Below, piece after piece: positions 16,624-25,886 of a stretch of 64,000 bases of DNA. A model generated the notes under the pieces. It did no database searches. It was not told the origin of the DNA and worked only from the letters and a program-made list of their open reading frames with translations. The position numbers were made by a program, and so were the translations under genes. Positions within the stretch are counted from its first letter, which is position 1, and each line of letters begins with the position of its first letter. The stretch is from Streptomyces sp. SPB162 (lineage in GTDB: Bacteria; Actinomycetota; Actinomycetes; Streptomycetales; Streptomycetaceae): assembly GCF_029504575.1 (NCBI RefSeq), contig NZ_JAQFII010000001.1, forward strand, positions 4,037,001 through 4,101,000. The letters are read 5' to 3'.

Positions 16624-18110
16624 CGGAGCAGGAGGCGGCCGCCCTCAACGCGATGGGCGAGGCCCTGATGCTCGCCAACGACGGCCGGACCGCCCACCCG
16701 AACGCGGCCGGGCTCGGCGACCGTTCCCACCCCCACCTGGGCCCCGACCGAACCCCCAGCCTCGATCCTCTCGCCACCGCGGGGCTCGACGCCGACAGCG
16801 TGCGATCCTCCGAACCCGGAACCGGGCACCGGTCCGAGCCCGGAGCCGAGGCCGGGACCGAAGCCGGAACCCGGTCCGGCACCGAGCGCGGAGCCGGAAC
16901 CGAGCCCCCGCCCCGCCACCACGACCGCACGTGGCCCGAGGCCCGCAGGGCCGCGCGCGCCGCGGGCCGGCGACTGCCCGCCGTCAACCGGCCGCTCGCC
17001 GAAGCACTCGGCCACGCGCTCGCAGCCCCGCTCACCGCGCTGACCGATCTGCCGTCCTTCGACACCTCGGCGATGGACGGCTGGGCCGTGGCGGGCCCCG
17101 GCCCCTGGCGACTGGAGAGCCGGCAACTCCTCGCCGGCCAGCGGCCGGGCGTGGCGCTGCTCGACGGTCACGCCATCGTGATCGCGACCGGCGCGGCGCT
17201 CCCGCCCGGCGCCACCGCGATCATCCGCAACGAGCACGGCCGGACCGAACGGCGTACCGACGGCGAGCTGCTGTACGCCACCCGCGGCGCGCCCACCCCC
17301 GGCCAGGACGTACGCCCGCGCGCCCAGGAGTGCCGAGGGGGAGACGAACTGCTCTCCCCCGGCGTCGTCGTCACCCCCGCCGTGCTGGGTCTGGCGGCGG
17401 CCGCCGGGTACGACGAGCTGCGCGTCATCACCCGCCCCCGGGTGGAGGTGCTGATCCTCGGCGACGAGCTGCTCGACCGCGGGCTCCCCCACGCCGGATT
17501 CGTCCGCGACGCCCTCGGCCCGATGCTGACGCCGTGGCTCGAGGCGCTCGGCGCCGAGGTGACCGGCACCCGGCGCGTCGTCGACGAGGTCGGCGCCCTC
17601 ACGACCGCGATCGGCGGGACCACCGCCGACCTGCTGGTCACCACCGGCGGGACGGCGGGCGGCCCGGTCGACCACGTCCACCCCGTCCTGCACACGCTGG
17701 GCGCGAAGCTGCTCGTCGACGGGGTCGCCGTACGCCCCGGCCACCCCATGCTGCTGGCCGAACTCCCCGGCGGCGGCCACCTCGTGGGGCTGCCGGGCAA
17801 TCCGCTGGCGGCGGTCTCCGGCGTCATGACCCTCGTCGCTCCCCTGCTGCGCATGCTCGCGGGCCGTCCGGTGCCGGCCCCGTACACCGCGGCGCTCACG
17901 GCCGACGTGCCCGGTCATCCGACCGACACCCGGCTGGTGCCGGTCGTCTTCGACGACGAGTCGGCCGTCGTCCCGCTGCGCTTCCACGGCCCCGCCATGC
18001 TGCGGGGTCTGGCCACCGCCGACGGGTTGGCGGTCATCCCGCCCGGCGGCGCGGTGGCCGGACAGGAGACGGCGGTGCTCGACCTCGGATGGGGGACCGC
18101 GGGTTGCTGA
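16620..18110 (+). CDS. moeA: Molybdopterin molybdenumtransferase MoeA
   Basis: Inserts molybdate into adenylylated molybdopterin. Conserved parts include DTSAMDGWAVAG near 148-158, GDELLDRGLPHAGFVRDALGPML, TTGGTAGGPVDHVHPVL and GLPGNPLAAVSG. At 496 residues it is longer than usual because of a roughly 100-residue N-terminal extension that is Gly/Thr/Glu-rich and repetitive (EPGTGH, EPGAEAGTEAGT). The real domain begins about TWPEARR (residue 104). The ATG at 16620 is coupled to the preceding gene. The canonical TTGG-V-S motif is changed to TTGGTAGG here. Confidence 0.86.
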   Translation: MTEQEAAALNAMGEALMLANDGRTAHPNAAGLGDRSHPHLGPDRTPSLDPLATAGLDADSVRSSEPGTGHRSEPGAEAGTEAGTRSGTERGAGTEPPPRHHDRTWPEARRAARAAGRRLPAVNRPLAEALGHALAAPLTALTDLPSFDTSAMDGWAVAGPGPWRLESRQLLAGQRPGVALLDGHAIVIATGAALPPGATAIIRNEHGRTERRTDGELLYATRGAPTPGQDVRPRAQECRGGDELLSPGVVVTPAVLGLAAAAGYDELRVITRPRVEVLILGDELLDRGLPHAGFVRDALGPMLTPWLEALGAEVTGTRRVVDEVGALTTAIGGTTADLLVTTGGTAGGPVDHVHPVLHTLGAKLLVDGVAVRPGHPMLLAELPGGGHLVGLPGNPLAAVSGVMTLVAPLLRMLAGRPVPAPYTAALTADVPGHPTDTRLVPVVFDDESAVVPLRFHGPAMLRGLATADGLAVIPPGGAVAGQETAVLDLGWGTAGC

Positions 18111-18159
18111 TAGCGCCCCGACACCCACCCGAACGACGCGAGCCACGAGGTGAAGCCCG

Positions 18160-19395
18160 GTGAAACTGCCCCGCCACGACGCCGCCGCGGGCCGGGCGGA
18201 CAGTGACCCGGACACCGATGACGCCACCCGTCACGCCACCCATGACCCCACCCATGACCCCACCGGTGAGTCCACGGGTGAGTCCACGGGTGACCCCGCC
18301 CACGACCCGGCCGACGACCACGGCCGGACCGCCCACCCCGGCGCTCATCGCGCCGACCACGACAGCCCGGGGAGCCTCGCCTACCGGGTGATGTTCCCCC
18401 GGGCGGCCACGGGGCCGCTGCTCCAGGTCTCGCGCCGGCTGGCGATGGCGCTGCTCGTGCTGCTCGCCACGGTCCTCATCGTCTACCTGGACCGTGGCGG
18501 GTACCACGACAACGCGGACGACGCCGTCTCGTTGCTCGACTCGCTCTACTACGCGACGGTCACGCTCTCGACGACCGGCTACGGCGACATCGTCCCGTAC
18601 AGCGTCTCCGCGCGGCTGTGCAACGTCTTCCTGGTGACGCCGCTGCGCGTCATCTTCCTGATCATTCTGGTCGGCACGACCCTCGAAGTGCTCACCGAGC
18701 GCACCCGCGAGCAATGGCGGCTCAAACGCTGGAGGTCCACTTTGCGCGACCACACCGTCATCGTCGGATACGGCACCAAGGGCCGGTCCGCCGCGCGGAC
18801 GCTGCTCGGCCGGGGGATTCCCATCGAGAAGATCGTGATCGTCGATCCCAGCCCCAAGGTCGTCCAGGCGGCCACCGCCGAAGGGTTCGTCGGGGTGGTG
18901 GGCGACGCGACGCGCAATGACGTGCTGCTGCGCGCCGAGATCGAGCGCGCCAAGGAGATCGTGATCGCGGCACAGCGCGACGACACCGCCGTGCTGGTCA
19001 CCCTGACCGCACGGCAGCTCAACAAGCGGGCCAACATCGTCGCCTCGGTGCGCGAGGAGGAGAACGCCCCGCTGCTGCGCCAGTCCGGCGCCAACGCGGT
19101 GATCACGAGCTCCAGCGCCGCGGGCCGGCTGCTCGGCCTGTCGATGCTCAGCCCCAGCGTGGGACGGGTGATGGACGACCTGATCACGTACGGCAGCGGG
19201 CTCGACCTCATCGAGCGGCCGGTCACCAAGGCCGAGGTGGGCAGGGCGCCGCGGGACGTGTCCGATCTCGTCGTCTCCATCAAGCGCGGCGCCCGGCTGC
19301 TGAGTTTCGACGACCCGGAAGCGGGCACGCTGCAGTTCGCCGATCGCCTGATCGCCATCCATCGCGCAGGACCTGACCTGCCGTCCGGAGAGTAG
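18160..19395 (+). CDS. Two-helix potassium channel with RCK/TrkA-N domain
   Basis: A Kch/MthK-type K+ channel. The order is a disordered His/Asp/Thr-rich N-terminus, a first helix at about 93-110, the selectivity filter TTGYGD at 138-143, a second helix near 155-173, and a cytosolic RCK domain beginning VIVGYGTKG at 200-208 with a C-terminal TrkA-C part. The 411-residue length is normal for this layout. The GTG at 18160 is used. The N-terminus contains short DNA tandem repeats giving THDPTHDPT and GESTGEST, so its length may vary between strains. Gating by cytosolic ligands is inferred from the family. Confidence 0.9.
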   Translation: MKLPRHDAAAGRADSDPDTDDATRHATHDPTHDPTGESTGESTGDPAHDPADDHGRTAHPGAHRADHDSPGSLAYRVMFPRAATGPLLQVSRRLAMALLVLLATVLIVYLDRGGYHDNADDAVSLLDSLYYATVTLSTTGYGDIVPYSVSARLCNVFLVTPLRVIFLIILVGTTLEVLTERTREQWRLKRWRSTLRDHTVIVGYGTKGRSAARTLLGRGIPIEKIVIVDPSPKVVQAATAEGFVGVVGDATRNDVLLRAEIERAKEIVIAAQRDDTAVLVTLTARQLNKRANIVASVREEENAPLLRQSGANAVITSSSAAGRLLGLSMLSPSVGRVMDDLITYGSGLDLIERPVTKAEVGRAPRDVSDLVVSIKRGARLLSFDDPEAGTLQFADRLIAIHRAGPDLPSGE

Positions 19396-19405
19396 CCTCG
19401 CGACC

Positions 19406-20362
19406 ATGTATGCGATCACCATCCCCGAAGCCGGCGGACCCGAGGCGCTCGTCTGGGCCGAGGTCCCGGATCCCGTACCCGCCGCGGGCGAGGTCCTGGT
19501 CGAGGTCGTGGCCGGCGCCGTCAACCGTGCCGATCTGCTGCAGCGCCAGGGCTTCTACGACCCGCCGCCCGGCTCGTCCCCCTATCCGGGCCTGGAGTGT
19601 TCCGGCCGGATCACCGAGCTCGGCCCCGGCGTCTCCGGTTGGGCGGTCGGCGACGAGGTGTGCGCGCTGCTCGCGGGCGGCGGTTACGCGCAGAAGGTCG
19701 CCGTGCCGGCCGGGCAGTTGCTGCCGGTGCCCAAGGGCGTTGACCTGGTGGCCGCGGCCGCGCTGCCCGAGGTCGCCTGCACCGTGTGGTCCAACGTCTT
19801 CATGGTCGCCCACCTGCGCCCTGCCGAGACGCTGCTGGTCCACGGCGGTTCGAGCGGTATCGGCACCATGGCGATCCAGCTCGCGAAGGCGGTCGGCGCC
19901 AAGGTCGCGGTGACGGCCGGCAGCGCGGAGAAGCTGGAGGCCTGCCGGGAACTGGGCGCGGACATCCTGATCAACTACCGCGAACAGGACTTCGCGGAGC
20001 TGGTCACGGCCGACGTGATCCTCGACATCATGGGCGCGAAGTACCTCGAACGGAACGTGGACGCGCTGGCGGTCAACGGCCGGCTCGTCATCATCGGGCT
20101 GCAGGGTGGCGCCAAGGGCGAGTTGAACCTCGCCAAGATGCTGTCCAAGCGGGCCGCGGTGGCCGCGACCTCGCTTCGCGGACGCCCGCTGGGCGAGAAG
20201 GCGGCCATCGTGGCGGCAGTGCGGGAGCACGTCTGGCCCCTGCTGGAGGCCGGTACGGTGCGGCCGGTCGTCGACCGCACGGTCCCGATGGCCGACGCCG
20301 CCGAGGCCCACCGGATCGTCGAGGGCAGTACGCACGTCGGGAAGGTCGTCCTGACGGTCTGA
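19406..20362 (+). CDS. Zinc-independent NAD(P)H:quinone oxidoreductase (MDR family)
   Basis: A 318-residue medium-chain reductase of the quinone oxidoreductase/PIG3 group. It opens MYAITIPEAGGPEALVWAEV, has the conserved AGAVNRADLLQRQGFYDPPPG segment, and the NADPH-binding fold with VHGGSSGIGTMAIQLAKAVGA. The zinc ligands of alcohol dehydrogenases are absent, as expected for quinone reductases. It begins ten bases past the channel gene stop, so the two may be one transcript. Physiological substrate unknown. Confidence 0.9.
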   Translation: MYAITIPEAGGPEALVWAEVPDPVPAAGEVLVEVVAGAVNRADLLQRQGFYDPPPGSSPYPGLECSGRITELGPGVSGWAVGDEVCALLAGGGYAQKVAVPAGQLLPVPKGVDLVAAAALPEVACTVWSNVFMVAHLRPAETLLVHGGSSGIGTMAIQLAKAVGAKVAVTAGSAEKLEACRELGADILINYREQDFAELVTADVILDIMGAKYLERNVDALAVNGRLVIIGLQGGAKGELNLAKMLSKRAAVAATSLRGRPLGEKAAIVAAVREHVWPLLEAGTVRPVVDRTVPMADAAEAHRIVEGSTHVGKVVLTV

Positions 20363-20513
20363 GGTCGGCCGCCCGACGGCCCGCCCCCTCTGACGCCCTG
20401 ACGCCCTGACGCCTGACGCCTGGACCCCTGGCGCCCGCCCGAGATGCCGCGATTGACGCCCTGTGTGAGGCTTTGTTCCACGGTGGAGTCGGTGGCTGAG
20501 AGGGGCGGGCGTC
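20363..20513. repeat. Intergenic stretch with CTGACGCC tandem repeats
   Basis: Between the quinone reductase and the Pro-rich lipoprotein gene, the segment around 20391-20425 repeats CTGACGCC units four to five times with small changes. No gene or hairpin with an obvious function was seen. It is probably simple-sequence expansion. Confidence 0.45.
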
Positions 20514-21329
20514 TTGCGTTCGGCACCCGGAGGGCGAGTCGCGGCGGCAGCCGCGCTGACCGGAGCGCTCCTGCTCCTGCCGGCCGGATGCGGGCGCGTG
20601 GCGCAGGGCCCCGCGACGGTGGCGGCCGGTGTCGCGTTCGTGACGCTGCCCACCGCGCAACCCGTGATGCCCCGGATGCCGAGGCTGCCCCGGATACCCC
20701 AGCCCCTGGAACAACGGCAGCAGCCCAAGCGGCCGAAGTCACCCGTGCCGCCCAAGCCGACGCGTCCCCCCATACCCGACGTTCCGGCGTCGCCTGGGCG
20801 GCCGACGGGACCGGGTAGGCCGTCGCAGCCGCCTACATCGGAGCCGCCGAAACCCGGCACGCCGAAGCCCACCACGCCGACGCCTTCGAAGCCGAAGCCG
20901 AAGCCGAAGCCAGGCGGGCACGGATGGTCGGACCCGGACTCCCCGGACTCCCCGGACTCCCAGGTCTCCCCGGACTCCCCCGACTCACCGGACACCTCGG
21001 ACGTCCCCGACCCCGACCCCGAGGATGACCTGATCGCGGCGGAGAACCCGCCTCCGGATGAGGACGGACCGGAGAGCGTGAGTGGCAGCGAGGAGTATGA
21101 ACCCGCGCGCCCCCAGCCCTCCTCTTCCACCGCGGCCGCCGTGCCGCTTCCGAAGCAGCCGAGGCCGCCGACGGCACCGGTTCCGGCGCCTCCGACCGGG
21201 GCTCCCGCAACCGGCCAGGACGCCGGGGAGTCCGTCGTCCGCGCGGTGAGCGTGCTGCCGCTCGGCGCGGGTCTCGCGCTGGTGGGGCTCGGCCTCGGCT
21301 TCCTGGGACTGCGCCTCCGCAGGTCCTGA
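20514..21329 (+). CDS. Proline-rich exported lipoprotein with C-terminal membrane helix
   Basis: A 271-residue protein of unknown function. The TTG at 20514 gives a signal peptide ending LLPAGC, a lipobox, so lipid anchoring is predicted. The middle is a long extended region rich in Pro, Lys and Ser, including KPKPKPKP and repeated DSPDSPDS units. The end has a hydrophobic helix, LPLGAGLALVGLGLGFLGL, followed by LRRS. Having both a lipid anchor and a C-terminal sorting-like tail is unusual. No LPXTG motif is present. It probably spans the peptidoglycan as a stalk. The TTG start is the only one that keeps the signal peptide complete. Confidence 0.65.
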   Translation: MRSAPGGRVAAAAALTGALLLLPAGCGRVAQGPATVAAGVAFVTLPTAQPVMPRMPRLPRIPQPLEQRQQPKRPKSPVPPKPTRPPIPDVPASPGRPTGPGRPSQPPTSEPPKPGTPKPTTPTPSKPKPKPKPGGHGWSDPDSPDSPDSQVSPDSPDSPDTSDVPDPDPEDDLIAAENPPPDEDGPESVSGSEEYEPARPQPSSSTAAAVPLPKQPRPPTAPVPAPPTGAPATGQDAGESVVRAVSVLPLGAGLALVGLGLGFLGLRLRRS

Positions 21330-21393
21330 TCGACCGGCCGTCCCGGTCCCCTCGCCTTCTCGTCCTTACCGCCCGTCCTTGCTCTCCGTGACC

Positions 21394-21417
21394 ATACTCG
21401 GTATACATACTCAGTAT
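21394..21417. promoter_or_regulatory. PadR-type operator, two ATACT-N-AGTAT-like boxes
   Basis: ATACTCGGTAT (21394-21404) and ATACTCAGTAT (21407-21417) are near-identical boxes 13 bases apart; the second is a perfect dyad about its centre base. The second box covers the start codon of the PadR gene. AT-rich boxes of this form are typical PadR targets and point to autoregulation. Confidence 0.6.
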
Positions 21418-22096
21418 GTCGATCCGTCACGGCCTTCTGGCCCTCCTCGATCGCGGTCCCCGCTACGGGTTCCAGCTGCGCACCGAGTTCGAGTCCCGTA
21501 CCGGTTCCACCTGGCCGTTGAACGTCGGCCAGGTCTACACGACCCTCAACCGGCTGGAGCGCGACGGCCTGGTCGTGCCGGCGGGGGAGGACGACGGCGG
21601 ACACGCGCTGTACGCCATCACGGATGAGGGACGCACCGAACTGCGCACCTGGTTCTCCACACCGGTGGATCGGGCCAACCCGCCCCGCAACGAGTTGGCG
21701 ATCAAGCTCGCGATGGCCGTGGGCTCATCCGACATCGACATCCGTGCCGTCATCCAGGCGCAGCGCCACCACACCCTCCAGGCTCTGCAGGACTACACCC
21801 GGTTGAAGGCCCAGGCGCTCGTCGCCCTGGAGCAGGACCAGGACCGTGACGATGTCGCGTGGCTGCTCGTCATCGAACAGCTGATCTTCCAGGCGGAGGC
21901 CGAAGCCCGCTGGCTGGACCACGCGGAGACCCGGCTCGTACGGCTCGCCGACGCGGTGGCCGCCGACAAAGGCGGCGCCGACCTGAAGGACCGGAAGCCG
22001 GATCCGCTGCAGGAGAAGCCGGGTGCGAAGCCGGACGCGGCGCAGGAGCGGGGACTGCGTGGGGCGCTGGCGCGCTCGCGCCCCGGCCGCCGCTGA
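21416..22096 (+). CDS. PadR-family transcriptional regulator
   Basis: A 226-residue regulator with the PadR winged helix: SIRHGLLALLDRGPRYGFQLRTEFE, then VGQVYTTLNRLERDGLV and YAITDEGRTELRTWF. The C-terminal helical part (about 100-185) should mediate dimerisation, followed by a charged tail. The ATG at 21416 lies inside its putative operator with no ribosome site upstream, so a leaderless transcript is likely. It is 94 bases before the ABC exporter genes and probably represses them in response to a drug or peptide, as PadR proteins often do. Confidence 0.88.
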   Translation: MSIRHGLLALLDRGPRYGFQLRTEFESRTGSTWPLNVGQVYTTLNRLERDGLVVPAGEDDGGHALYAITDEGRTELRTWFSTPVDRANPPRNELAIKLAMAVGSSDIDIRAVIQAQRHHTLQALQDYTRLKAQALVALEQDQDRDDVAWLLVIEQLIFQAEAEARWLDHAETRLVRLADAVAADKGGADLKDRKPDPLQEKPGAKPDAAQERGLRGALARSRPGRR

Positions 22097-22190
22097 AAGA
22101 CCGATCCGATCCGACCCGACCCGCGCTCCACCCCACGCGACGCACACCAGACCCGACCGACTCAAGACTTGATCACAGGGGGATCGACCC

Positions 22191-22929
22191 ATGTCTGCCC
22201 AAGAGCATCAGCCCGTCCTGCAGTTGCAGGAGCTGACCCGAGTTCATGGCAGCGGCACCACGGAGGTGCACGCCCTGCGCGGCATCGACCTATCCGTCTT
22301 CCCGGGTGAACTCGTCGCCGTCATGGGGCCGTCCGGCTCCGGCAAGTCCACGCTGCTGACGATCGCGGGCGGACTCGACCTCCCCACCTCGGGCCGGGTG
22401 CTCGTCGAGGGCACCGATCTCACCACCGCGAACCGCAAGCAGATGGCCGCGCTGCGCCGCCGCAGCATCGGGTACGTCTTCCAGGACTACAACCTCATCC
22501 CGGCGCTGACCGCCGTCGAGAACGTCGCCCTGCCCCGTGAGCTCGACGGCACCTCCGCCCGCAAGGGCCCGCCGCGAGGCGCTGGCTTCGCTGCAGGAGA
22601 TGGACCTCGACCACCTTGCCGACCGCTTCCCTGACGAGATGTCCGGCGGTCAGCAGCAGCGGGTCGCCATCGCCCGGGCGCTGGTCGGCGACCGCCGGCT
22701 GGTCCTGGCCGACGAGCCGACGGGTGCGCTGGACTCCGAGACCGGCGAGTCGGTGCTCGCGCTGCTGCGGGCCCGCTGCGACGCGGGCGCCGCCGGCGTC
22801 CTGGTCACCCACGAGCCGCGGTTCGCGGCCTGGGCGGACCGCGTGGTGTTCCTGCGGGACGGTTCCGTCGTCGACACGACGCTGCGCTCGTCGGCCGAGT
22901 CGCTGCTCACCGGCGGTGTGGCGCAGTGA
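22191..22929 (+). pseudogene. ABC exporter ATP-binding protein (MacB/LolD type), frameshifted
   Basis: ATPase subunit for the FtsX-like permease that follows. The first part has Walker A GPSGSGKST and the Q-loop region FQDYNLIPALTAVENVALP; the frame breaks at a GGG run (22565-22567) and resumes in the next frame with ARREALASLQEMDLDHLADRFP, signature MSGGQQQR, Walker B LVLADEPTGALDS and VTHEP. One extra G accounts for it; corrected length is about 245 residues. All catalytic motifs are intact, so sequencing error is likely. It ends in a GTGA overlap with the permease. Confidence 0.87.
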
Positions 22930-25778
22930 ACGGCTGGCTCCATTCCTGGCGTGCCGCGGTGCGCATCGCACGGCGCGACGCCTGGCGCTTCAAGGGACGC
23001 AGCATCCTCGTCCTCGCCATGATCGCGCTGCCGATCGTGGGCGTGAGCGCCGCGGACATCACCATCCGCAGCTCCCAGCTGTCCACCGAGCAGTCGCTGG
23101 CCCGCGACATCGGCGCCGCCGACGCCCGGCTCACCGACGCCGGTTACGACGGCCAGCCGGTCTATCAGGCGCCGGACGGCAAGAACACGGCGTTGACCAA
23201 CGAGAACTCCGAGGGACACCTGGTGTCCGGCGGCAACGGCCCCGGCGTCGACATCCCGGCCGTCATCCCCGCCGGGGCGAAGACGTTGAAGGACTCCGTC
23301 GGCACGGGCAAGGTCCACACGAAGTACGGCCTGCTGAACGTCGACATCCGTGAGCTGAAGGCCTCCGACCCGGTGGCCGCCGGGATCATGGAGCTGGACC
23401 GCGGTCACTTCCCGGCCGCGCCGGACGAGGTCATCGCGACCAACGCGTTCCTCAAGTCGAGCGGGCTGCACGTCGGCTCGTCGGTCTCCGCCCGTGACCT
23501 GGCCACCAAGTACAAGATCGTCGGCGCCTACGACCTGCCCGATGACCTGAAGGTGTCGCAGATCAACGCCCTGCCGGACTCCTTCCTGGCACCGCTGGCC
23601 AAGGCTCTGAAGGCAGCCGGACGCGACGGGCCGGGCACCACGTCCACGTACCTCGTGGCCCTGGACGGTGGTTTCACGTGGAACATGGTGCAGGCCGTCA
23701 ACGCCAAGAGCGTCGTCGTCCACTCCCGCGCCGTGTCGCTCGACCCGCCGGCCGCCTCCGAGGTGCCGCTGTACGTGAAGTACCCGGACTGGAACCGGAA
23801 CTACGGCGGCAGCACCGCCGAGCGGGCCGCGCTGCTCGCCGTGGCCGCGACGATCGTCGGCCTGGCGATGCTGGAGATCTGCCTGCTCGCAGGCCCGGCC
23901 TTCGCCGTCGGCGCCCGCCGCTCGCGCCGCCAGCTCGGGCTGGTCGGAGCCAACGGCGGCGACCGCCGCCACATCCGCGCGATCGTGCTGTCGGGCGGTC
24001 TGGTGATCGGTGTGGTCGCCGCCGTCATCGGCACGGTGCTCGGCCTCGCGCTGACCTTCGCCCTCCGGGAGACGCTGGAGGAGTACGTCGGTGCGCGCTT
24101 CGGCGGCATCTCGCTGCGTCCGCTCGAACTCCTCGGTATCGGGCTGCTCGCGATCCTCACCGGCCTGCTGGCCGCCATCGTTCCGGCGATCGTCGCCTCC
24201 CGGCAGAGCGTGCTGGCCGCGCTGACCGGCCGCCGCGGCATCCGGCACGCCAACCGGGTACTGCCGGTACTCGGTCTCGCCGCCGTCTGCCTCGGCGTGG
24301 GGGTAGCGGTCTTCGGCTCGATGAAGACCGACAACGTGCTCGCGGTCGGCGGCGGCTCCGCCATCGCCGAACTCGGCATCGTCGCGCTGACCCCGACCCT
24401 CGTCGGGCTCTTCGGCCGGCTCGGCGGCTGGCTGCCGCTCTCCCCGCGGCTCGCCCTGCGGGACGCGGTGCGCAACCGGGGCCGTACGGCGCCTGCCGTG
24501 GCCGCCGTCCTCGCGGCCGTCGCGGGAACGGTCGCGGTGGCGACGTACACCGCCAGCAGCGACCTGGAAGCGCGCAACGGGTACGAGGCACAGGCGCCCT
24601 ACGGTGTCGCGGCGGTCAGTATCGAGCGGGAGCAGGGCCGCGACCTGGACGCGGTCCGGGCGGCGGTCGAGAAGCGCTTCCCGGTCTCGTCCCGCGCGGA
24701 CGTCTCCCGGGTGGTCGTCGGCAAGAAGTCCTGCGCGATGTACAGCAACACCCCCGGGTGCGGCCGGGCGGAGATGGTCCTTCCCCCGGCGAACGCGTGC
24801 CCCACGGACGGTTCGGACACCGAGACGAAGTACAGCGTCGCCGAGCGCCGGAAGCTGGCCAAGGACTGGCGCTGCGACCGCACGTTCCACTCCAGCGCCA
24901 TCAGTACGGATGCCGATCTGCTGATCGGGGACGTCGGGCTGCTGCACGCGCTCGGCATCCACGACCCGGGGGCCGAGCAGGCGCTGGCGGCTCGCCACAC
25001 GGTGCTCTTCGACAAGCACTACGTGGAGAAGAACCGGCTCACCTTCCGGATCGTCGAGGACTCATCGAAGCCGGTGGCCGAAGGCCAGGATCCCGTCGGA
25101 CCGCTGAAGTCGTTCCCCACCTACGTGGCCAAGGACGGCACGCAGTCCTACGGTGTCCGGGCCATCATGACGCCCGCCACGGCGCAGGCCGCCGGGCTGC
25201 AGACCCTTCCCTTCGGTTCGTACTTCGTGAACGAGAAGATGCCTAGCGGCGAGCAGCGGCAGGCGCTGGACGACGATCTCGCCAAGCTGGGCGCCGATCC
25301 GGGCCTCCACGTGGAGCAGGGGTACGTCAGCGAAAACAACATCATCCTGCTGGCGCTGACCGTCTTCGCCGGCCTGGTCACCATCGGTGCCGCGGGCATC
25401 GCCACCGGCCTGGCCCAGGCGGACGCCGAGCCCGACCTGAAGACCCTGGCGGCGATCGGCGCGGATCCGCGGGTGCGCCGGACGCTGTCCGGCTTCCAGT
25501 GCGGGGTGGTGGCCGTGATGGGTGTCGTCCTCGGTTCGGCCGCGGGTGTCCTGCCCGCGATCGGGCTGCGCAAGGCCGAGGAACGGCAGCAGCTGAAGTT
25601 CTACCAGGACGCGCTGGACCGGGGCTGGGGCGGTATGAACGCACCTCCGCACATCCCGATCGTCGTTCCGTGGTCGACCCTGGCGGCCCTGCTCGTCGCC
25701 GTCCCGCTGGGCGCGGCGCTGCTGGCGGCGCTGGTGACCCGATCCCGGACCTCGCTGTCACGCCGCGAGGCGTCGTGA
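22926..25778 (+). CDS. FtsX-like ABC transporter permease
   Basis: A 950-residue membrane protein with two FtsX-type modules. A first helix lies at about 27-47, a large extracytoplasmic domain follows, then three helices around 300-440, a further helix pair, a second extracytoplasmic domain, and three C-terminal helices ending LAALLVAVPLGAALLAALVTRSRTSLSRREAS. It is the partner of the preceding ATPase and under the same PadR control. Substrate is unknown; the MacB-like build suggests export of a peptide, lipoprotein or drug. GTG start at 22926 overlaps the ATPase stop. Confidence 0.88.
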   Translation: MNGWLHSWRAAVRIARRDAWRFKGRSILVLAMIALPIVGVSAADITIRSSQLSTEQSLARDIGAADARLTDAGYDGQPVYQAPDGKNTALTNENSEGHLVSGGNGPGVDIPAVIPAGAKTLKDSVGTGKVHTKYGLLNVDIRELKASDPVAAGIMELDRGHFPAAPDEVIATNAFLKSSGLHVGSSVSARDLATKYKIVGAYDLPDDLKVSQINALPDSFLAPLAKALKAAGRDGPGTTSTYLVALDGGFTWNMVQAVNAKSVVVHSRAVSLDPPAASEVPLYVKYPDWNRNYGGSTAERAALLAVAATIVGLAMLEICLLAGPAFAVGARRSRRQLGLVGANGGDRRHIRAIVLSGGLVIGVVAAVIGTVLGLALTFALRETLEEYVGARFGGISLRPLELLGIGLLAILTGLLAAIVPAIVASRQSVLAALTGRRGIRHANRVLPVLGLAAVCLGVGVAVFGSMKTDNVLAVGGGSAIAELGIVALTPTLVGLFGRLGGWLPLSPRLALRDAVRNRGRTAPAVAAVLAAVAGTVAVATYTASSDLEARNGYEAQAPYGVAAVSIEREQGRDLDAVRAAVEKRFPVSSRADVSRVVVGKKSCAMYSNTPGCGRAEMVLPPANACPTDGSDTETKYSVAERRKLAKDWRCDRTFHSSAISTDADLLIGDVGLLHALGIHDPGAEQALAARHTVLFDKHYVEKNRLTFRIVEDSSKPVAEGQDPVGPLKSFPTYVAKDGTQSYGVRAIMTPATAQAAGLQTLPFGSYFVNEKMPSGEQRQALDDDLAKLGADPGLHVEQGYVSENNIILLALTVFAGLVTIGAAGIATGLAQADAEPDLKTLAAIGADPRVRRTLSGFQCGVVAVMGVVLGSAAGVLPAIGLRKAEERQQLKFYQDALDRGWGGMNAPPHIPIVVPWSTLAALLVAVPLGAALLAALVTRSRTSLSRREAS

Positions 25779-25828
25779 CGGCACGTCCGGCCAGGACCCG
25801 CTCCTGACCGCTGGAATGGAGGAACGTA

Positions 25829-25866
25829 TGCCCTCTGACGTGGTGGATCAGCCGCGTCAGGGGGCA
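25829..25866. terminator. Stem-loop after the ABC permease
   Basis: TGCCCTCTGACG (25829-25840) pairs with CGTCAGGGGGCA (25855-25866), 12 bp with one G-T pair. It lies 50 bases past the permease stop and before bpa, fitting a terminator. Confidence 0.5.
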
Positions 25867-25886
25867 CACCTTCAGGAGAACACGGT

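Noticed and set aside
18230..18300. Direct repeats in the K+ channel gene as a regulatory array
   Set aside because: They keep the reading frame and encode a disordered N-terminus, so simple repeat expansion is enough.
19280..21604. 774-codon minus-strand frame
   Set aside because: Spans three plus-strand genes with good motifs; repeats arise from the Pro-rich gene read backwards.
22650..25019. 789-codon minus-strand frame over the ABC permease
   Set aside because: Shadow of the FtsX-like permease; no recognisable fold.
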